Assembly (NCBI GenBank): GCA_015680905.1
Contig: CM027380.1
Coordinates: 55,259,001-55,323,000, forward strand
Reading direction: 5' to 3'
Length of the DNA stretch: 64,000 nucleotides
Origin: Coptis chinensis
Taxonomy: Eukaryota; Streptophyta; Magnoliopsida; Ranunculales; Ranunculaceae
Shown here: one piece after another, positions 48,466 to 60,458 of the stretch
Position numbering within the stretch: the stretch's first letter is position 1
How the letters are laid out: each line of letters starts with the position of its first letter
Notes under the pieces: model-generated
What the model saw: the letters and a program-made list of their open reading frames with translations, nothing else
Told to the model about the DNA's origin: nothing
Databases searched by the model: none
Made by a program: the position numbers and the translations under genes

Positions 48466-48709
48466 TTTCGCCACCGCTATCGCTTTATATATACTTAAAG
48501 TCGCGACCAGAACTTCTTTGTTGCAAAAGGCCAAACCTAAAGCCACGGCTAGAGTACATTTGTTACCTTTGGACACGGAAGGAGATAGGTGAAGCAAAAT
48601 ATAACTTCTTTCCACGACTTCCACAAGTTGTGGCAACAAGCACCATCTAGCCACCAAACTCTTAACCGCGGCAAAAAACTCGTCGCAAAAAGCCACTTAT
48701 TTGGTAGTG

Positions 48710-50441
48710 ATCTTAATGTGCAAAGGTTGAAGGTGTTCAATGGAGAAGTATGGAGTGGTTAAGATTGCATTATATGTTATCATCATTTCATTTGCCTTAG
48801 GCGTTTCATGTTGTTGCTTGTGTTATTTGTCTATTTTAGTTAATATTTCTCTTGGATGGTATGTAATTTGAAGTAGAGAGATGTTTTCAAAATATTGTAA
48901 AGAGATGTTCACTTGGTATTCACAATTTTTAAATGCAGATAAATAAGCACAACCAAATTTATTCACTTTTTTACTCTCCTTTTGATATTGAATTTGTCTA
49001 AGAGCTCTTATCTTGCTAAGAAAGAAAAGGACTCCCACCTCCCTAAAGTTTTTTTTTTTTTTAAATTGTAAAGTTCGTATCCTTTCTCTAATTTTTCTTC
49101 AAGTTTTCCTCACATTTCATCAAGGTTTTGTTTATAACTCTTGGATTTTATTGGAGTAGAACTGGCGCAACTTTTTAAATGTATTTACAAGGGTGTATGA
49201 ATTGTCAATATTTTTTATTAATTTTAATGGAGTAGATTTAGTACGTAAAGTTGATTTTCTTTTTGCCTATGAACAAACTACTAATTAGTTGTTGTATTTT
49301 AGAATGATAATTGTTCTTTTCTCCCGCATTCAAAGAGGCTCTCAAGTCACTTGAAATTTTGTTACATCTCGAGCAGTATGTCTGTTTAGCAAATGGTTGC
49401 ATTTTCTCAAAAAAAAAAAAAAAAAAAAAAAAAAAATTATTTACATGTGTGTTTTAATATGTTGGATATAAATCTTGACATGCCACAAGTGTTATGGGTT
49501 GATTGATAAAGTTGGTTTGTTTGTTGTTGGTTGTATGGATTGGATTTTTCACATTTTTGTTTGGTAGACACCCCATGATAAGAGTTTGTTTGGGTGAGAA
49601 TTTGAGAGTTAATGCGCTATGCTGTATGTCTTGGGTTGCTGAAGTACTAACAGGAAAAAATTACAATGTCAATCCCATTACTCAGCGTCATGTTTCTTAT
49701 AAAAATATAATAATAATAATAATAAGATACAACCATCCACCCTCAACTCAATTATATCCAGTAATTGCTTATTGAAAAAGTTATATCCATAAATTTAGGC
49801 ATAATAATTGTTTTTTATGTTTTTTTTTTCATCCTTAGTTATAGTTTGTTTGTCTCAATTGAATGCGTTTTTTTTCTTTAATTGACATTTAATAGTTTAT
49901 TTGCAGAATGAATAATCTTTCCAAAGTGCCGGATGAGACATGCAATAAAGTTCTTACTTCTGGTGAAGACAAATTACCGGTTTATAAACCTATATGCACC
50001 CTCGGCACTTTAGGTCATCAAACAGTCTTAACAATATACGACTACATTTGCAAAGCTCAGCGGTCTAAATCCGACTGTCACGATTGGGGAAAAAATTAAT
50101 AAAATAATAATAATAAATGAAGAAAATGTCTCAACAGAACCAAAATGCCTCTGTGGTTTTGGCTAATCAAACCGGTGTGACTTTTCTAACAATTCATAAT
50201 GCATTGAGAGCATAATTAAGTGTTCTTTGAAATTTAGAAGATTAGTAAGACAATAAGAAAAGGTGATGTCGACAATTTCTGGTTTGAGGTTATACAATAA
50301 TAATTGACATTAATTTTATCATTTTTATATTATTTTTTAAAAAATATATTAAATGTGAACAACTATCCATTGGTGAGAGTACGGTGGATGAAATTGTGTT
50401 TAATTCATGACTTCAAATTGGGTTTTATAAATAAAGCTTGA
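48710..50441. other. Intergenic, no gene recognised
   Basis: AT-rich, with a run of about 30 A near 49408-49437 and an AAT microsatellite near 49708. A 63-codon frame starting MNNLSKVPDETCNK (49908) is open but unrecognised. Confidence 0.5.
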
Positions 50442-50676
50442 TCTATACTATTTCAAAAAATGTATTCATTACCACATATTGGCATCCACAAAATAAACAA
50501 CGACAGAGAAGTATGCTATCCAACGAGTACCACTTCAAAATAAAATGTCTACAAATTCTCACATAGGCTACACATTTGAAAATATTAGGGTGTACCAAGA
50601 TTAATGTCATAAACAACATAATAATAAGCACCTCATAACAAATCGTGCCTACGCCGTAGGCACGGGTAATACCTAG
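50442..50676 (+). mobile_element. 235-bp non-autonomous Helitron
   Basis: The 5' end TCTATACTATTTCAAAA follows an A (50441). The 3' end carries the hairpin GTGCCTAC-GCC-GTAGGCAC (50645-50663), then GGGTAATAC and CTAG (50673-50676), followed by T. Insertion between A and T, a TC start, a subterminal hairpin and a CTAG end are the diagnostic Helitron features. Nothing is encoded. Confidence 0.85.
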
Positions 50677-50932
50677 TTAATTTATATATCAACTTTATAA
50701 ATGACTTTGACAGCGAATTTGTACCATAGAAATGTTGTCCACGGGACAACAAAAGTTTATTGGGCCACGTTTCAAACTTTGCAACCTGGACTCCAACCGT
50801 TTAACACGTCATTTTTATTTCTTTATTTTCATTATTTTTTATCTTTTGTTTTAGCAAAATTTAAATAAATAAATAACAGAGAATAACACCACCATCTTCT
50901 CAATTTTCACAGCAATCTTCTATGGTTCTACC

Positions 50933-51318
50933 CAAGGCCTAATATTTCGAAATCGCTTGATATTTCGGACCTTTCAAAAAACAAAATATATCAGAAATAT
51001 CGAAATATCGATGGATATATCTCTTTTTGTTGACCAGTAAATTTTTTTGAGTCAATATATCGGAAAATATCAGACATATCGTCGATATATATAAAAAATA
51101 TCATAAAAAATAAGTAAAAAATTGGTCAAAGTCAAAGATCAAAGTCAGATATATCGAATATATCGATCAATATATATTGATATATCGGAAAATATGATAT
51201 ATATCAGATTTGAATTGTGTCAATATATCTTTCCGATTTATCTCAATATATCTATTTCAGACCTTTAAAAAATGAAATATATCACCGATATATCGATGAT
51301 CGGATGATATTTTCGACC
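50933..51318. mobile_element. 386-bp inverted-repeat element with 11-bp flank repeat
   Basis: It is flanked by ATGGTTCTACC at 50922-50932 and 51319-51329. The left end is CAAGGCCTAATATTTCGAAA. The right end reversed is TGGTCGAAAATATCATCCG. The body is full of ATATCGATAT-type motifs. The flank repeat length suits a MULE-like element with one or two ambiguous bases. A similar ATATC-rich stretch lies at 59385-59700. Confidence 0.65.
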
Positions 51319-51427
51319 ATGGTTCTACCATATGTCCACATAGCTAAACAATCAACAAATTGAAATAATACAATAAATAAATAAAAAATAGGATTGGGGC
51401 AAAGTTTTGGTGACACCATAACAAATC

Positions 51428-52567
51428 TGATAAAAGTGATTTTACGTATTCTAACTATCTATGCGTAAACACAAATAATCAATTTACGTAAATACGTATT
51501 TATATCAATATTCCTACTCTCAATAACGAAGTAATATCAGAGAGTCAGGATTCGTTCCACTCTTAAACCTTCAAGACTTAAATAGAATTCAACTACTCGA
51601 CACAAGGAACAATGGTGAACAATGAGAGTAGTGTGTGATGTGAATTTTCTAATATCATTATACTATCATTTCCCAAGCAAATCAAACAAGACATGGTATA
51701 AAGGGTTGAACTTTGCTTGTTCGAATTTAAAAGGAAACTACTCATGTAAGAATTGATTTAAACTAATAGTGACAAATACTAAATCAATGAATTGCAATAG
51801 ATGTTTAATGGAAAATGAAGCTAGATTATAAAAAACAACTAACTTTATTAATCTAATGAAAAGTAACAATGATTCAATAATCTATATTAAAACAAGGTAT
51901 GAAAACTAATTAATTAATGGGATAAAACTCAAAACTAGATCTAGATCTATCTTTTTCTAACCATAAACTCCATTAACATTAGCTTCCTAACCTAACTGCC
52001 ATTAACAAAGAGTCAAGCTTTTGTTTTTATACTTCCAGATCCAAAAATCGTGCATGGGCTTGGAGCCATGTTTTGGGCGGAAAATCGGGGCCAAAACCCA
52101 ATTTCTTTAGTCCAAAATGGGCTCTTCAGCTGCAGTTAGCTTCGACAGATGTTTTGTCCACTTCTGCTCCTCTGATTGGGCCAAGGCTTGGACCATTGGA
52201 AAGCTCTTTCCGAGCCGGTCGTTTTGACATAAGATACTCCCAATTCCGATGTCTGAGTCCAAAGATACGGCCTTCGGAAGTTCTGGTGACTTGTGCACTG
52301 TTTCTGCCCGTGTTGACTTTTCAGCTTTTGACCGGGCTTTACAAAGGCTTTGTCTCCTTGAATCTTGGTCTTTATTCACAGAACTCCTTAGCAACCGACC
52401 TTTGCTCCTTTATCTCGCTAAAGTGGCACATTTCTGCACATAATAGACTTTGAAGCCTGAAATGCATAAAAATACGTAATCAGTATTAACTCTTAATTAT
52501 TACTCACATAATTGGTCTAAAAGTATGATTGTTAAGGGGTTAAAACTACAGTTTTGGGCTCTTATCA
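51428..52567 (-). repeat. 3' LTR of the Athila-like element
   Basis: 1140 bp, minus strand from TGATAAGAGCCC to TTTTATCA. It is directly repeated at 57953-59114. The two copies differ strongly at the end nearest 51428-51540 and by an indel block near 52255-52300 (58797-58850 in the partner), and elsewhere by single bases. Confidence 0.9.
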
Positions 52568-54374
52568 AACCACCCCCAAACAGCATTTTGCTTGTCCTCA
52601 AGCAAAGATGAGAAATTAGAATAAGTGACCAAAAATGGAGTTCTATCTCTACTCGTTTATTTGAGTCGCGATTGCATTGACCATATCTTGACAAGACCTT
52701 AAACCACTAGGAATTCCCTAGTGGGACGAGTTATAGCCTCGTGAGAGTTTTTCAGTGAAGGTACTCACAAACTTCATCTATACTACAACGACTAAGAAAT
52801 AAAACTATTGTTTCCTCGTTCATGTCTCAACTATCTATACATCTCACTAGCAATTGAATAAGAATAACCAAGTCAAAAAACCTAAACTAATATATGCATA
52901 ATAATCAATCATCTATGATACAAATATATATACTATGAGTAATACTATGAAATGCCTAGCAGGTTAGTTTTGAAAACTTCGAATAAGCGTCTTTAAGTAG
53001 GTCCTCACATAAATGTCAAGACAAAACCACTCACGATTTTTCCGCTCGAGTTTAGCTACTCCGGTGTGCGGTGGGCACACTTTACCTAACAATCTCAATG
53101 ACAAACAAGGAAGCGAGTCGATCAAACACATCGCCACTTACTATCACACTAACCTATTCCTAATTGAGCTAGAGGTCTTTATTAGGTGTTGCGGGGATTA
53201 GGAGATGGTTTAAAAGGAAGGAAATGGATATTCAAAAGGACAAGTCCGAGATAATAGAGTCTTCATATTATGTAACTTAGAAAACCTTGTTATTTTCTTT
53301 TGCTTCTATACTTTGTTTCCATCCTTAGCCATATTTTTCTTTTTTCTTTTCTTTGGCTTTTGACTCCCTTTTATTCTATTTTTGGAGTTTTTATTTATTT
53401 TTTTTTTTTTCTTTTCCTTGGATGGAAACTTCTTTTCTTTTTGAAGCAACCAACTAATTTTTGTTTACACAGGTTTTTCTCTTCTTCTTTCTTCACTCAT
53501 TCTATTCTCGGACTTATTCTAGATTGGGTAAGTTGAATTTTTTATTTTGTTTTGTTTTGTAACAGGGGTAAAGGAATTGTGGTTTATAGAAGGCTAAAAG
53601 AAAGGCTCGAGGAGGGGCGACTAGCGGAAAATAATTCATAGGTTTGAATTTTTTTTGGCTATATCGATCCAAAGAGGGCCTAAATTCTCGCTTAGGATAT
53701 GGCATAGTGATCAAGCAAGTGGACGTGTGATTTCTCTATCCGGATTTTACTTCTCCCTTGTGTCATTTCTCAAATGTTTAATTTCATATAAGGCTTTAGG
53801 CTATATTCTCCACGGGATTTGTAGAATAAGTACTCTAGCCTAGATTTGAAACTTACTTGCTAACAATCATAGATACTCATGTAATATATTTATAGATAGA
53901 TGCAAAGATTATTACCTCCATATTAACCTAAGTTTCTAACAATTATTACGATGTAAAAGCTACATTGAGACTTCTAGATTGTTAAGAGCATAGAGAAAGA
54001 AAACAATACCAATATTCCTAAGTGTATAGCATAAACTTATTTATTTATATTTTAAAAATTTTAACTTGAAAACAAATGCATATTATACATATCTATATCC
54101 TAACGGATGCCTTAATTACCGTGATTTCTATGCCCCCCAAACAAGAAGCATGCTTTGTCCTCAAAGCATTTAAATAAAGAGGGTAGAAAAATACCATGGA
54201 AATCGTGAAATGCGGAACATCTGCAAAATAAGGTTAGAACATACTAATATAGGAAATAAAAAACCGACGCTTAACTCTATAAGAGTTCCACCCATTATGG
54301 GGTTAACAGCAATAAATTGCTTGGGACATAAGCGGACACTAAGCTGAAACTAAAACTTACCTCCACTCCAGCGT
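52568..54374 (-). other. Element interior, 3' part, non-coding
   Basis: It starts with the polypurine tract (minus TTTGGGGGTGGTT, 52580-52568). A second, related GAGGACAAAGCATG...TTTGGGGGGC stretch lies near 54130-54170, as if the 3' end had been partly duplicated. No frame in between is recognisable. Confidence 0.55.
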
Positions 54375-54800
54375 TTACTCGTCATCCTCCTCTTCTATAA
54401 AGAAGTGAGGTTCCTTCGCTTCCTGCCATGCCATGATAATTTGCCAAGCTTGCCGCCATTTATCATCTATGGATGCTAACATGTTAAGCGCCACTTGGTC
54501 GGATGGGGTGTAAGGTGCAACCTGATGAGGTTGTATCCTCCACCCTTGCCAAGTCATTGCACGGAAAGATCGAATAATAGAATTGGTGGGTCTCACAATG
54601 TCGACCCCAACCCAGTCCGTGAAACGGGTACAAAAAACAGGGAAGAAACATAGTATAATACGGCAAACTAATATAGGCATAAGAAGATACTTATGCCTCA
54701 TGCTATGGGCTCGTGCTAAACTAGACATTAAGGTCTTAGGAAGGTCATATAGCAGGCGTTCCTCTGCTAAAGCAAGGAAAACATCATAAAGTGGCATCAT
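54375..54800 (-). CDS. Unassigned retroelement frame
   Basis: A 141-codon minus-strand frame containing ERLLYDLPKTLMSSLARAHS, YLLMPILVCRIILCFF and IVRPTNSIIRSFRAM, ending in an acidic tail (EEEDDE). The layout recalls the helical domain found in ORFs of Athila-type plant retroelements, but I cannot assign it to a named domain with certainty. It lies between gag and the 3' LTR, where such frames occur. The start codon is not supported by anything specific. It may be a fragment. Confidence 0.4.
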   Translation of the reverse strand: MMPLYDVFLALAEERLLYDLPKTLMSSLARAHSMRHKYLLMPILVCRIILCFFPVFCTRFTDWVGVDIVRPTNSIIRSFRAMTWQGWRIQPHQVAPYTPSDQVALNMLASIDDKWRQAWQIIMAWQEAKEPHFFIEEEDDE

Positions 54801-56172
54801 TCGCGGAAGAAAAATGCCACTCCCCTAATATGTTTAGCATGATAAAGAACATTACCGTATCACATTAAGGGACAAGCTACCAAGGGCTACGTTATATGTC
54901 CCTTGGTCCTCTACACGGAAAATGCCGGACCCATAAGCCTCATGCAAAAAGTCATAAGTCTAGACATGCATATTATCTACCCAATAGCATCATGGGTCTT
55001 GTATTTCAGCGGGCATGGCAAGTCCAAGAACAAATGCTAGCAAGAACCATAAAAGCGGTTCCCGACTACGTGTGTGATCACCTCGCGAAACCAAGCACCA
55101 TAAGTAGTGCTTTGAAACAAATCTTTGAAAGACTGTTCTGGTATTATTGTAGGAGATGTCATCTCAAAACTACACTCTGGAACCGCTGCAAATCACCCGG
55201 GAACAACCTTCAGAAAACTGGAAATTTCCTGGTCTATGGAAGTCGTAGCGCGAGCGCTCTACTTGCCTTGAGTCGCGCTGAAGATTTTGGAATTCCAGTG
55301 TTTGAGCACAAGTCGCGCTCACCTTGAAGCGCGAAAGCGCTCTGCAATACAAAAATTGAAAAAAAATGTGTAGAAAGAGTCGCTCGCAAAAGCTCCTCAG
55401 AAGCTGGCCTCAGGAATCTTGATTTGTGAAAATGGTGAAGAACAACGGGGAAGCGTGGGAGTGAAAGGTGAGAGATGGAAGTTAGGTGTAGTGTGGGTTG
55501 TGAGTGTAGAATGAATGAAGTTTTTATAGGTTTTGAATTGTTAAAATGAATTGGTAGGTTGCCAAAAAGCTTTAAGGCAATTTCGAAAATAATAAAATTT
55601 CGAACCAAAAGCGGAAACAACTCATATTCTTGATTCTATAACAACCAAATATCTTTTATCTTTGGATTTAGACTAGTAACTTCTAAACTCTCTTAGATTT
55701 CATCATACCACCATATCTAATCATAGGTATGCCAATTACGACAATATTCTCAACCTTCACTCCAAAACAAACTCTAAAATGGAGGATCTTCTACAAATCA
55801 TGATAGAATAAATAATACCACCCCAAACAATTCGGGAAGGTGGGATTAACAATAAAATCCATGCACAATTTGAAAAGAACAACATTATATTAAAATTGAA
55901 ATTCAAACAACATTTAACTACCAACTTCAAAGTTAACTACGGAATTTAACAACGTAACATCCTATCTACTAAAAATAATAAAAGACAACATCAAAACAAC
56001 AAACAAAGAGAAATCTAGCTACTCTTAAAAGGGGCGAGGTGGGGATAAGAATAGGAAGTTTAGTGATCAAGCATGGAAAAACCAAACACCCCACCCCAAA
56101 CAAATTTTTGAAAACAGGGTTTGTAAAATTTGTTTTAAAACGTCAGGGTCTTTTAAAGTCGATTCCCTAGAC

Positions 56173-56739
56173 TTAAAGTGATATATATGTATTTACATGC
56201 AGTTTCCCATATATCAATAATCTAAAAAGTTGTGGGTCTTTCCACAAATAATTAACATGGAATGCACCATCAAACAGAATTAAGCACCAAGATTTCCTAT
56301 GACGTAGCTTAGTGGAATGAGAGCAAAGCCTTATAGATCTAAAACCTAATCGAGCATACAGTTTCTTCTTTGTCCTCCTACGAAGGGGATGCCAAGTAAA
56401 TGAACGTGAGAAAATTGATGGTTGTGGAAGATACGTAGGATGTGGAATGTAGTGAGAAGGAAACGCCGCCTTGTCGGCTAGGGTGAAAGGAAACACCCTA
56501 AGTTTAACTTGATCTGGACTTACGCTAGGATGATGGAATGTAGTGAGAACTTGGTCTATCCTACGCATGTGTTGGTAAGGCTTCTCGTGGTCTAAACCAT
56601 GAAAAACCGGTAACAAGTTAAATATATTAGGGGGGATTCGAAAATCCCCTACTAGGTCTGCAAGAACGATACACGACTTAGGGCCATCGTTTAGGGCTTT
56701 ATAAAAATCAGAGAGAGGAGTCTCTTGTTCTTTAGCCAT
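56173..56739 (-). pseudogene. Gypsy gag N-terminal domain, truncated
   Basis: The minus-strand frame from the ATG at 56739 (MAKEQETPLSDFYKAL) carries the gag core FRIPPNIFNLLPVFHGLDHE, then QHMRRIDQVLTTFHHPSV and VKLRVFPFTLADKAAF. In intact plant Gypsy gag this is followed by the W-L...SW domain and a zinc knuckle. Here the similarity stops after LADKAAF and the rest of the frame is unrelated. It is the better-preserved relative of the gag at 3427-4345. Confidence 0.8.
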
Positions 56740-56999
56740 TGATGCAAGTGTAGTGTGTGAAATTCTAGATAGGCGTGTTGTATTTATTTCTACGAAAAAC
56801 AAGCCTGATTATACTAGAATTAAAACTCTTCTAAGAGAAGAGGCGAGGAGTGGAAGAAGGAGTACCTGAATGCCTCCTTGCTACGCGTTTGAATAGCGTC
56901 TTGTATACGCGATCTCAGTGTATTTAACAAGTTAGAAACACTGAGTAACTTGAAGACATAAAAATATGCATTTACGTATGAAAATTGGGCTGTTCACAC

Positions 57000-57120
57000 T
57001 GAATTTTCCTTTGAGGGCGCGAGTGCCCTCTGTTTGGGCGCGGGTGCCCTCTGTTTTGTCGAATGTCCAGTGTTTTGAGCGCGGTCGCGCTCGGTTTGGG
57101 CGCGGGTCGCGCTGCAGGGT
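57000..57120. repeat. GGGCGCG-type short repeats
   Basis: Four loosely repeated units such as GAGGGCGCGAGTGCCCTCTG and GGGCGCGGGTCGCGCT, GC-rich in an AT-rich context, in the leader of the Athila-like element. Similar GTCGCGCTC / GCGCGAAAGCGCTC motifs recur at 55240-55345. Confidence 0.7.
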
Positions 57121-57937
57121 TTTCAAGTTTTAGGCCTTTTATCGTACTCCAAAAAATCTGAAATATTTACAGTAATTTTCTAAGACGTCTATCAAGTAGC
57201 CTGTAAAATTTCAGATTAATCGGAGCTGTGAAAGTCCCTCTACAGCCCTTCAAAATTTGCGAAACGGTTTTCGGACACAATACAAACAACCGAATGGTTA
57301 ACCCATCAAAACAAATCCAAAAATTGCCAAATTTTTACTGGAGACTCCTGACAGATCCTAATTGTTCCTGTAAAACATTTAGAGCAATTGGAGTTCTACA
57401 ACCTCTCCTTATTGGCTGGTGTTCCAGATATTAAGTGTTTGCAACACTGCAGAAACACACTGGAAACACTCTACTATTTAGGAGGTTAAAACAAATAAAA
57501 AACTCATCAAATTTTTACTACAAACTATTGACTTAGGATAGATACTCCTGTAAAAATTATAGAATTTTTAGAACTCCCTAAGTAACCTTACTCGTCTGTT
57601 TTTCAAGAACATACGGTGTGAAAACTGAAATGCAGCACTGTAAAGATCGTATTTTTTTCACAAGGTAAAACCAACTTTGAAAAATCTGAAAATATTCCAG
57701 TAAATCAACAACACATTAAATAATATGTATGAAAATTTTCAGAATTTTCAAAAATTTAAAAATACCTTCACCGCAGTGTTTTTCTCTGTGAATCCGCATC
57801 CGCTATGCCTGAAACAGTGAACAGTTCCGAAAATTCAAGAAATAAGAATGAAAAATTAAAAGGGTGGGTGGGTAGAGAATGGGGGATTGCCCCTTGGATT
57901 CAAGCAATTGAATTCTTGTCATGAACGAGATTAAGAT

Positions 57938-57950
57938 GGCAGCGGCGCCA
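57938..57950 (-). other. Primer-binding site of the Athila-like element
   Basis: On the minus strand this reads TGGCGCCGCTGCC, two bases after the 5' LTR end. It matches the tRNA-Asp-type primer site TGGCGCCGTTGCC of Athila-like elements with one difference. Confidence 0.85.
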
Positions 57951-57952
57951 TT

Positions 57953-59114
57953 TGATAATCGTAAAAATAGTAGAATCCTAATATCATGTTAACAACACTA
58001 ATACGTAATCCTACCGTTCTTACGTTTAAATCAATTCTTCTTACTCTTAAGTCATAATCATGCAATATAATGAGTAAGGATTCGTTCCACTCTTAAACCT
58101 TCAAGACTTAAATAGAATTCAACTACTCGACACAAGGAACAATGGTGAACAATGAGAGTAGTGTGTGATGTGAATTTTCTAATATCATTATATTATCATT
58201 TCCCAAGCAAATCAAACAAGACATGGTATAAAGGGTTGAACTTTGCTTGTTCGAATTTAAAAGGAAACTACTCATGTAAGAATTGATTTAAACTAATAGT
58301 GACAAATACTAAATCAATGAATTGCAATAGATGTTTAATGGAAAATGAAGCTAGATTATCAAAAACAACTAACTTTATTAATCTAATGAAAATTAACAAT
58401 GATTCAATAATCTATATTAAAACAAGGTATGAAAACTAATTAATTAATGGGATAAAACTCAAAACTAGATCTAGATCTATCTTTTTCTAACCCTAAACTC
58501 CATTAACATTAGCTTCCTAACCAAACTGCCATTAACAAAGAGTCAAGCTTTTGTTTTTATACTTCCAGATCCAAAAATCGTGCATGGGCTTGGAGCCATG
58601 TTTTTGGTAGGAAAAATCGGGCCAAAACCCAATTTCTTTAGTCCAAAATGGGCTCTTCAGCTGCAGTTGGCTTCGACAGATGTTTCGTCCACTTCTGCTC
58701 CTTTGATTGGGCCAAGGCTTAGACCATTGGAAAGCTCTTTCCGAGCCGGTCGTTTTGACATAAGATACTCCCAATTCCGAGGTCTGAGTCCAAAGACTCC
58801 CAAAGAGGTGCGAGTCCCGCGGAAGTTCTATTTGACTTGTCAATCTTTTTTACTTTGTGTTGACTTTTCAGCTTTTGACCGGGCTTTACAAAGGCTTTGT
58901 CTCCTTGAATCTTGGCCTTTATTCACAGAACTCCTTAACAACCGACCTTTGCTCCTTTATCTCGCTAAAGTGGCATATTTCTGCACATAATAGACTTTGA
59001 AGCCTGAAATGTATAAAAACACGTAATCAGTATTAACTCTTAATTATTACTCACATAATTGGTCTAAAAGTATGATTGTTAAGGGGTTAAAACTACAGTT
59101 TTGGGCTCTTATCA
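57953..59114 (-). repeat. 5' LTR of the Athila-like element
   Basis: 1162 bp, minus strand from TGATAAGAGCCC at 59114 to GATTATCA at 57953. A TATA-like TATAAAAACAAAAG lies near 58560 on the minus strand. Confidence 0.9.
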
Positions 59115-59119
59115 AAATC

Positions 59120-60458
59120 CAAATAGAAGTTCCGGAGTCGGGGTTGAGCTACCGATGTTGAAGCAATCACCAAACTATTTTGGTGAGTGTTGGGTAAATT
59201 CATCCAAAAAAACACAGTTAGTTGAGAAGAAATTGACAACTGTCTCATTTTAAGATAACTTCTAATTGAACATAATTAGGAGTTTTAAGTTAAAAATTAG
59301 TTTTACATTTTTGGACAATTTTCTATTGATAGTGTTGGAAGTTGGATTTATTGTGGTTTTTAACTAGAGAAGATGGTGTAAAGATATATACAACTGCAAA
59401 TATCGATGATATTTATGATATTTTCCATATTTTAGGATATTTTCCAATATTTGGGGATATTTTGTTTAGATAACAATTTTATTTAATATTTACCATTATA
59501 TTTCAAATAAATATAAATGATGTATCGTGATATATTAAGAAATATCCATAATATCCACGATATTTGTCGATATTTTAGATATATCCATGATATTTGCATA
59601 TCAAACAATGTAAAATATCCCCCAAAGAGGAAGATATATCCACGATATATATCAAGAAATTGAGTATCGATAAACACCCATATCCTGATATTTTGTACTA
59701 TGTTGTAAACAACATTTTTGTGCCTGTCCACAAGTGCCTGTCCACAAATTCGTTCTTGAAATTTTTTTGGGCTTTATCATATCTAACGACCTGCATTATT
59801 CATCATTGGTAAATAACAACTGCCCCTCTTTACTTGGAAGGATGGAACTACCATTGTTTCATGAGATGATTACTTAAGAAATGGCTTTTGGAACCTTGAG
59901 TTCATCTTCCCAAACTAATTAAACGTCATTTTTTTTATTTAAAACTAGTATATCGTGTGACAATGAGCGAACTAGTGAATTGTCATTGAAAAGTTTAAAT
60001 TCATAATTGAAAATAGGATTGGTGTAAGAAGAGAAGTAAGAAAGAAGAAAGTAGATGGAAAGAAAAGAGGAGATTTGATGAACAATAGCAAAATACTAAT
60101 TCAACATAGAAAGAGAGAGACACACAAAATATGATTATATGATTCTAAAGGATGAAAAAAATCGAGGGAGAGAGAAGAGAAGAAGAAAGGAAAGGAAGAT
60201 GAAAAAAATGCATATCACATGAAGACATGAACAAGACGATATTTTCAAACCCCCCCCCCCCCCCACATTGCAAGAGAACTCAATATCGGTCGTTTGGATC
60301 ATCAAAAATAACACTTTAATAAGGGTGAAATTGTGGTGGGGTTGTATAATGACTAATAACTTAACCATTTTTACTAGTGTTTCTTGAGATTGCATTGGGA
60401 GACACTAATGGAAAGTGTTTATTTCTATAAGGCGATTTGGGGAGGCATGTATGTCAAA
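59120..60458. other. Intergenic with ATATC-rich repeat
   Basis: 59385-59700 is dense in GATATTTTCCA / CACGATATAT motifs like the element at 50933-51318, but I found no end pair or target duplication. A run of about 14 C occurs at 60251-60264. No gene is seen. Confidence 0.5.

Larger units (their letters stand above)
33330..48709. mobile_element. CACTA-like DNA transposon, outer layer of the nest
   Basis: The left end reads CACTACTAAAAATATG at 33330. The right end, read on the minus strand from 48709, is CACTACCAAATAAGTGG. Both flanks carry many GCCACGGCTAA / GCCGCGGCAAA subterminal motifs (33345-33680 and 48465-48700), as CACTA (En/Spm-type) elements do. The 3-bp flanks do not match (CTA versus ATC), so the termini are inferred from end motif and subterminal repeats only. 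Without the younger solo LTR at 34409-46349 it would be about 3.4 kb. No transposase is seen. It carries host-gene fragments, so it is a non-autonomous, gene-capturing copy. Confidence 0.65.
51428..59114 (-). mobile_element. Complete 7.7-kb Athila-like LTR retrotransposon
   Basis: On the minus strand: 5' LTR 59114-57953, primer site 57950-57938, gag remnant near 56.7-56.2 kb, an unassigned frame at 54800-54375, polypurine tract 52580-52568, 3' LTR 52567-51428. The flanking duplication is AAATC at 51423-51427 and 59115-59119. The two LTRs match over most of their length (for instance 51541-52567 against 58073-59114). The 5.4-kb interior is too short for a full gag-pol, and I see no protease, reverse transcriptase, RNase H or integrase motif, so the copy looks non-autonomous. 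The conserved GAGGACAAGCAAAAT-TTTGGGGGTGGTT sequence before the 3' LTR is a hallmark of this type of plant Gypsy element. Confidence 0.9.

Noticed and set aside
55234..55620. 128-codon minus-strand frame in the Athila-like interior
   Set aside because: Composition is driven by GC-rich short repeats. No gag, pol or env-like feature could be recognised.
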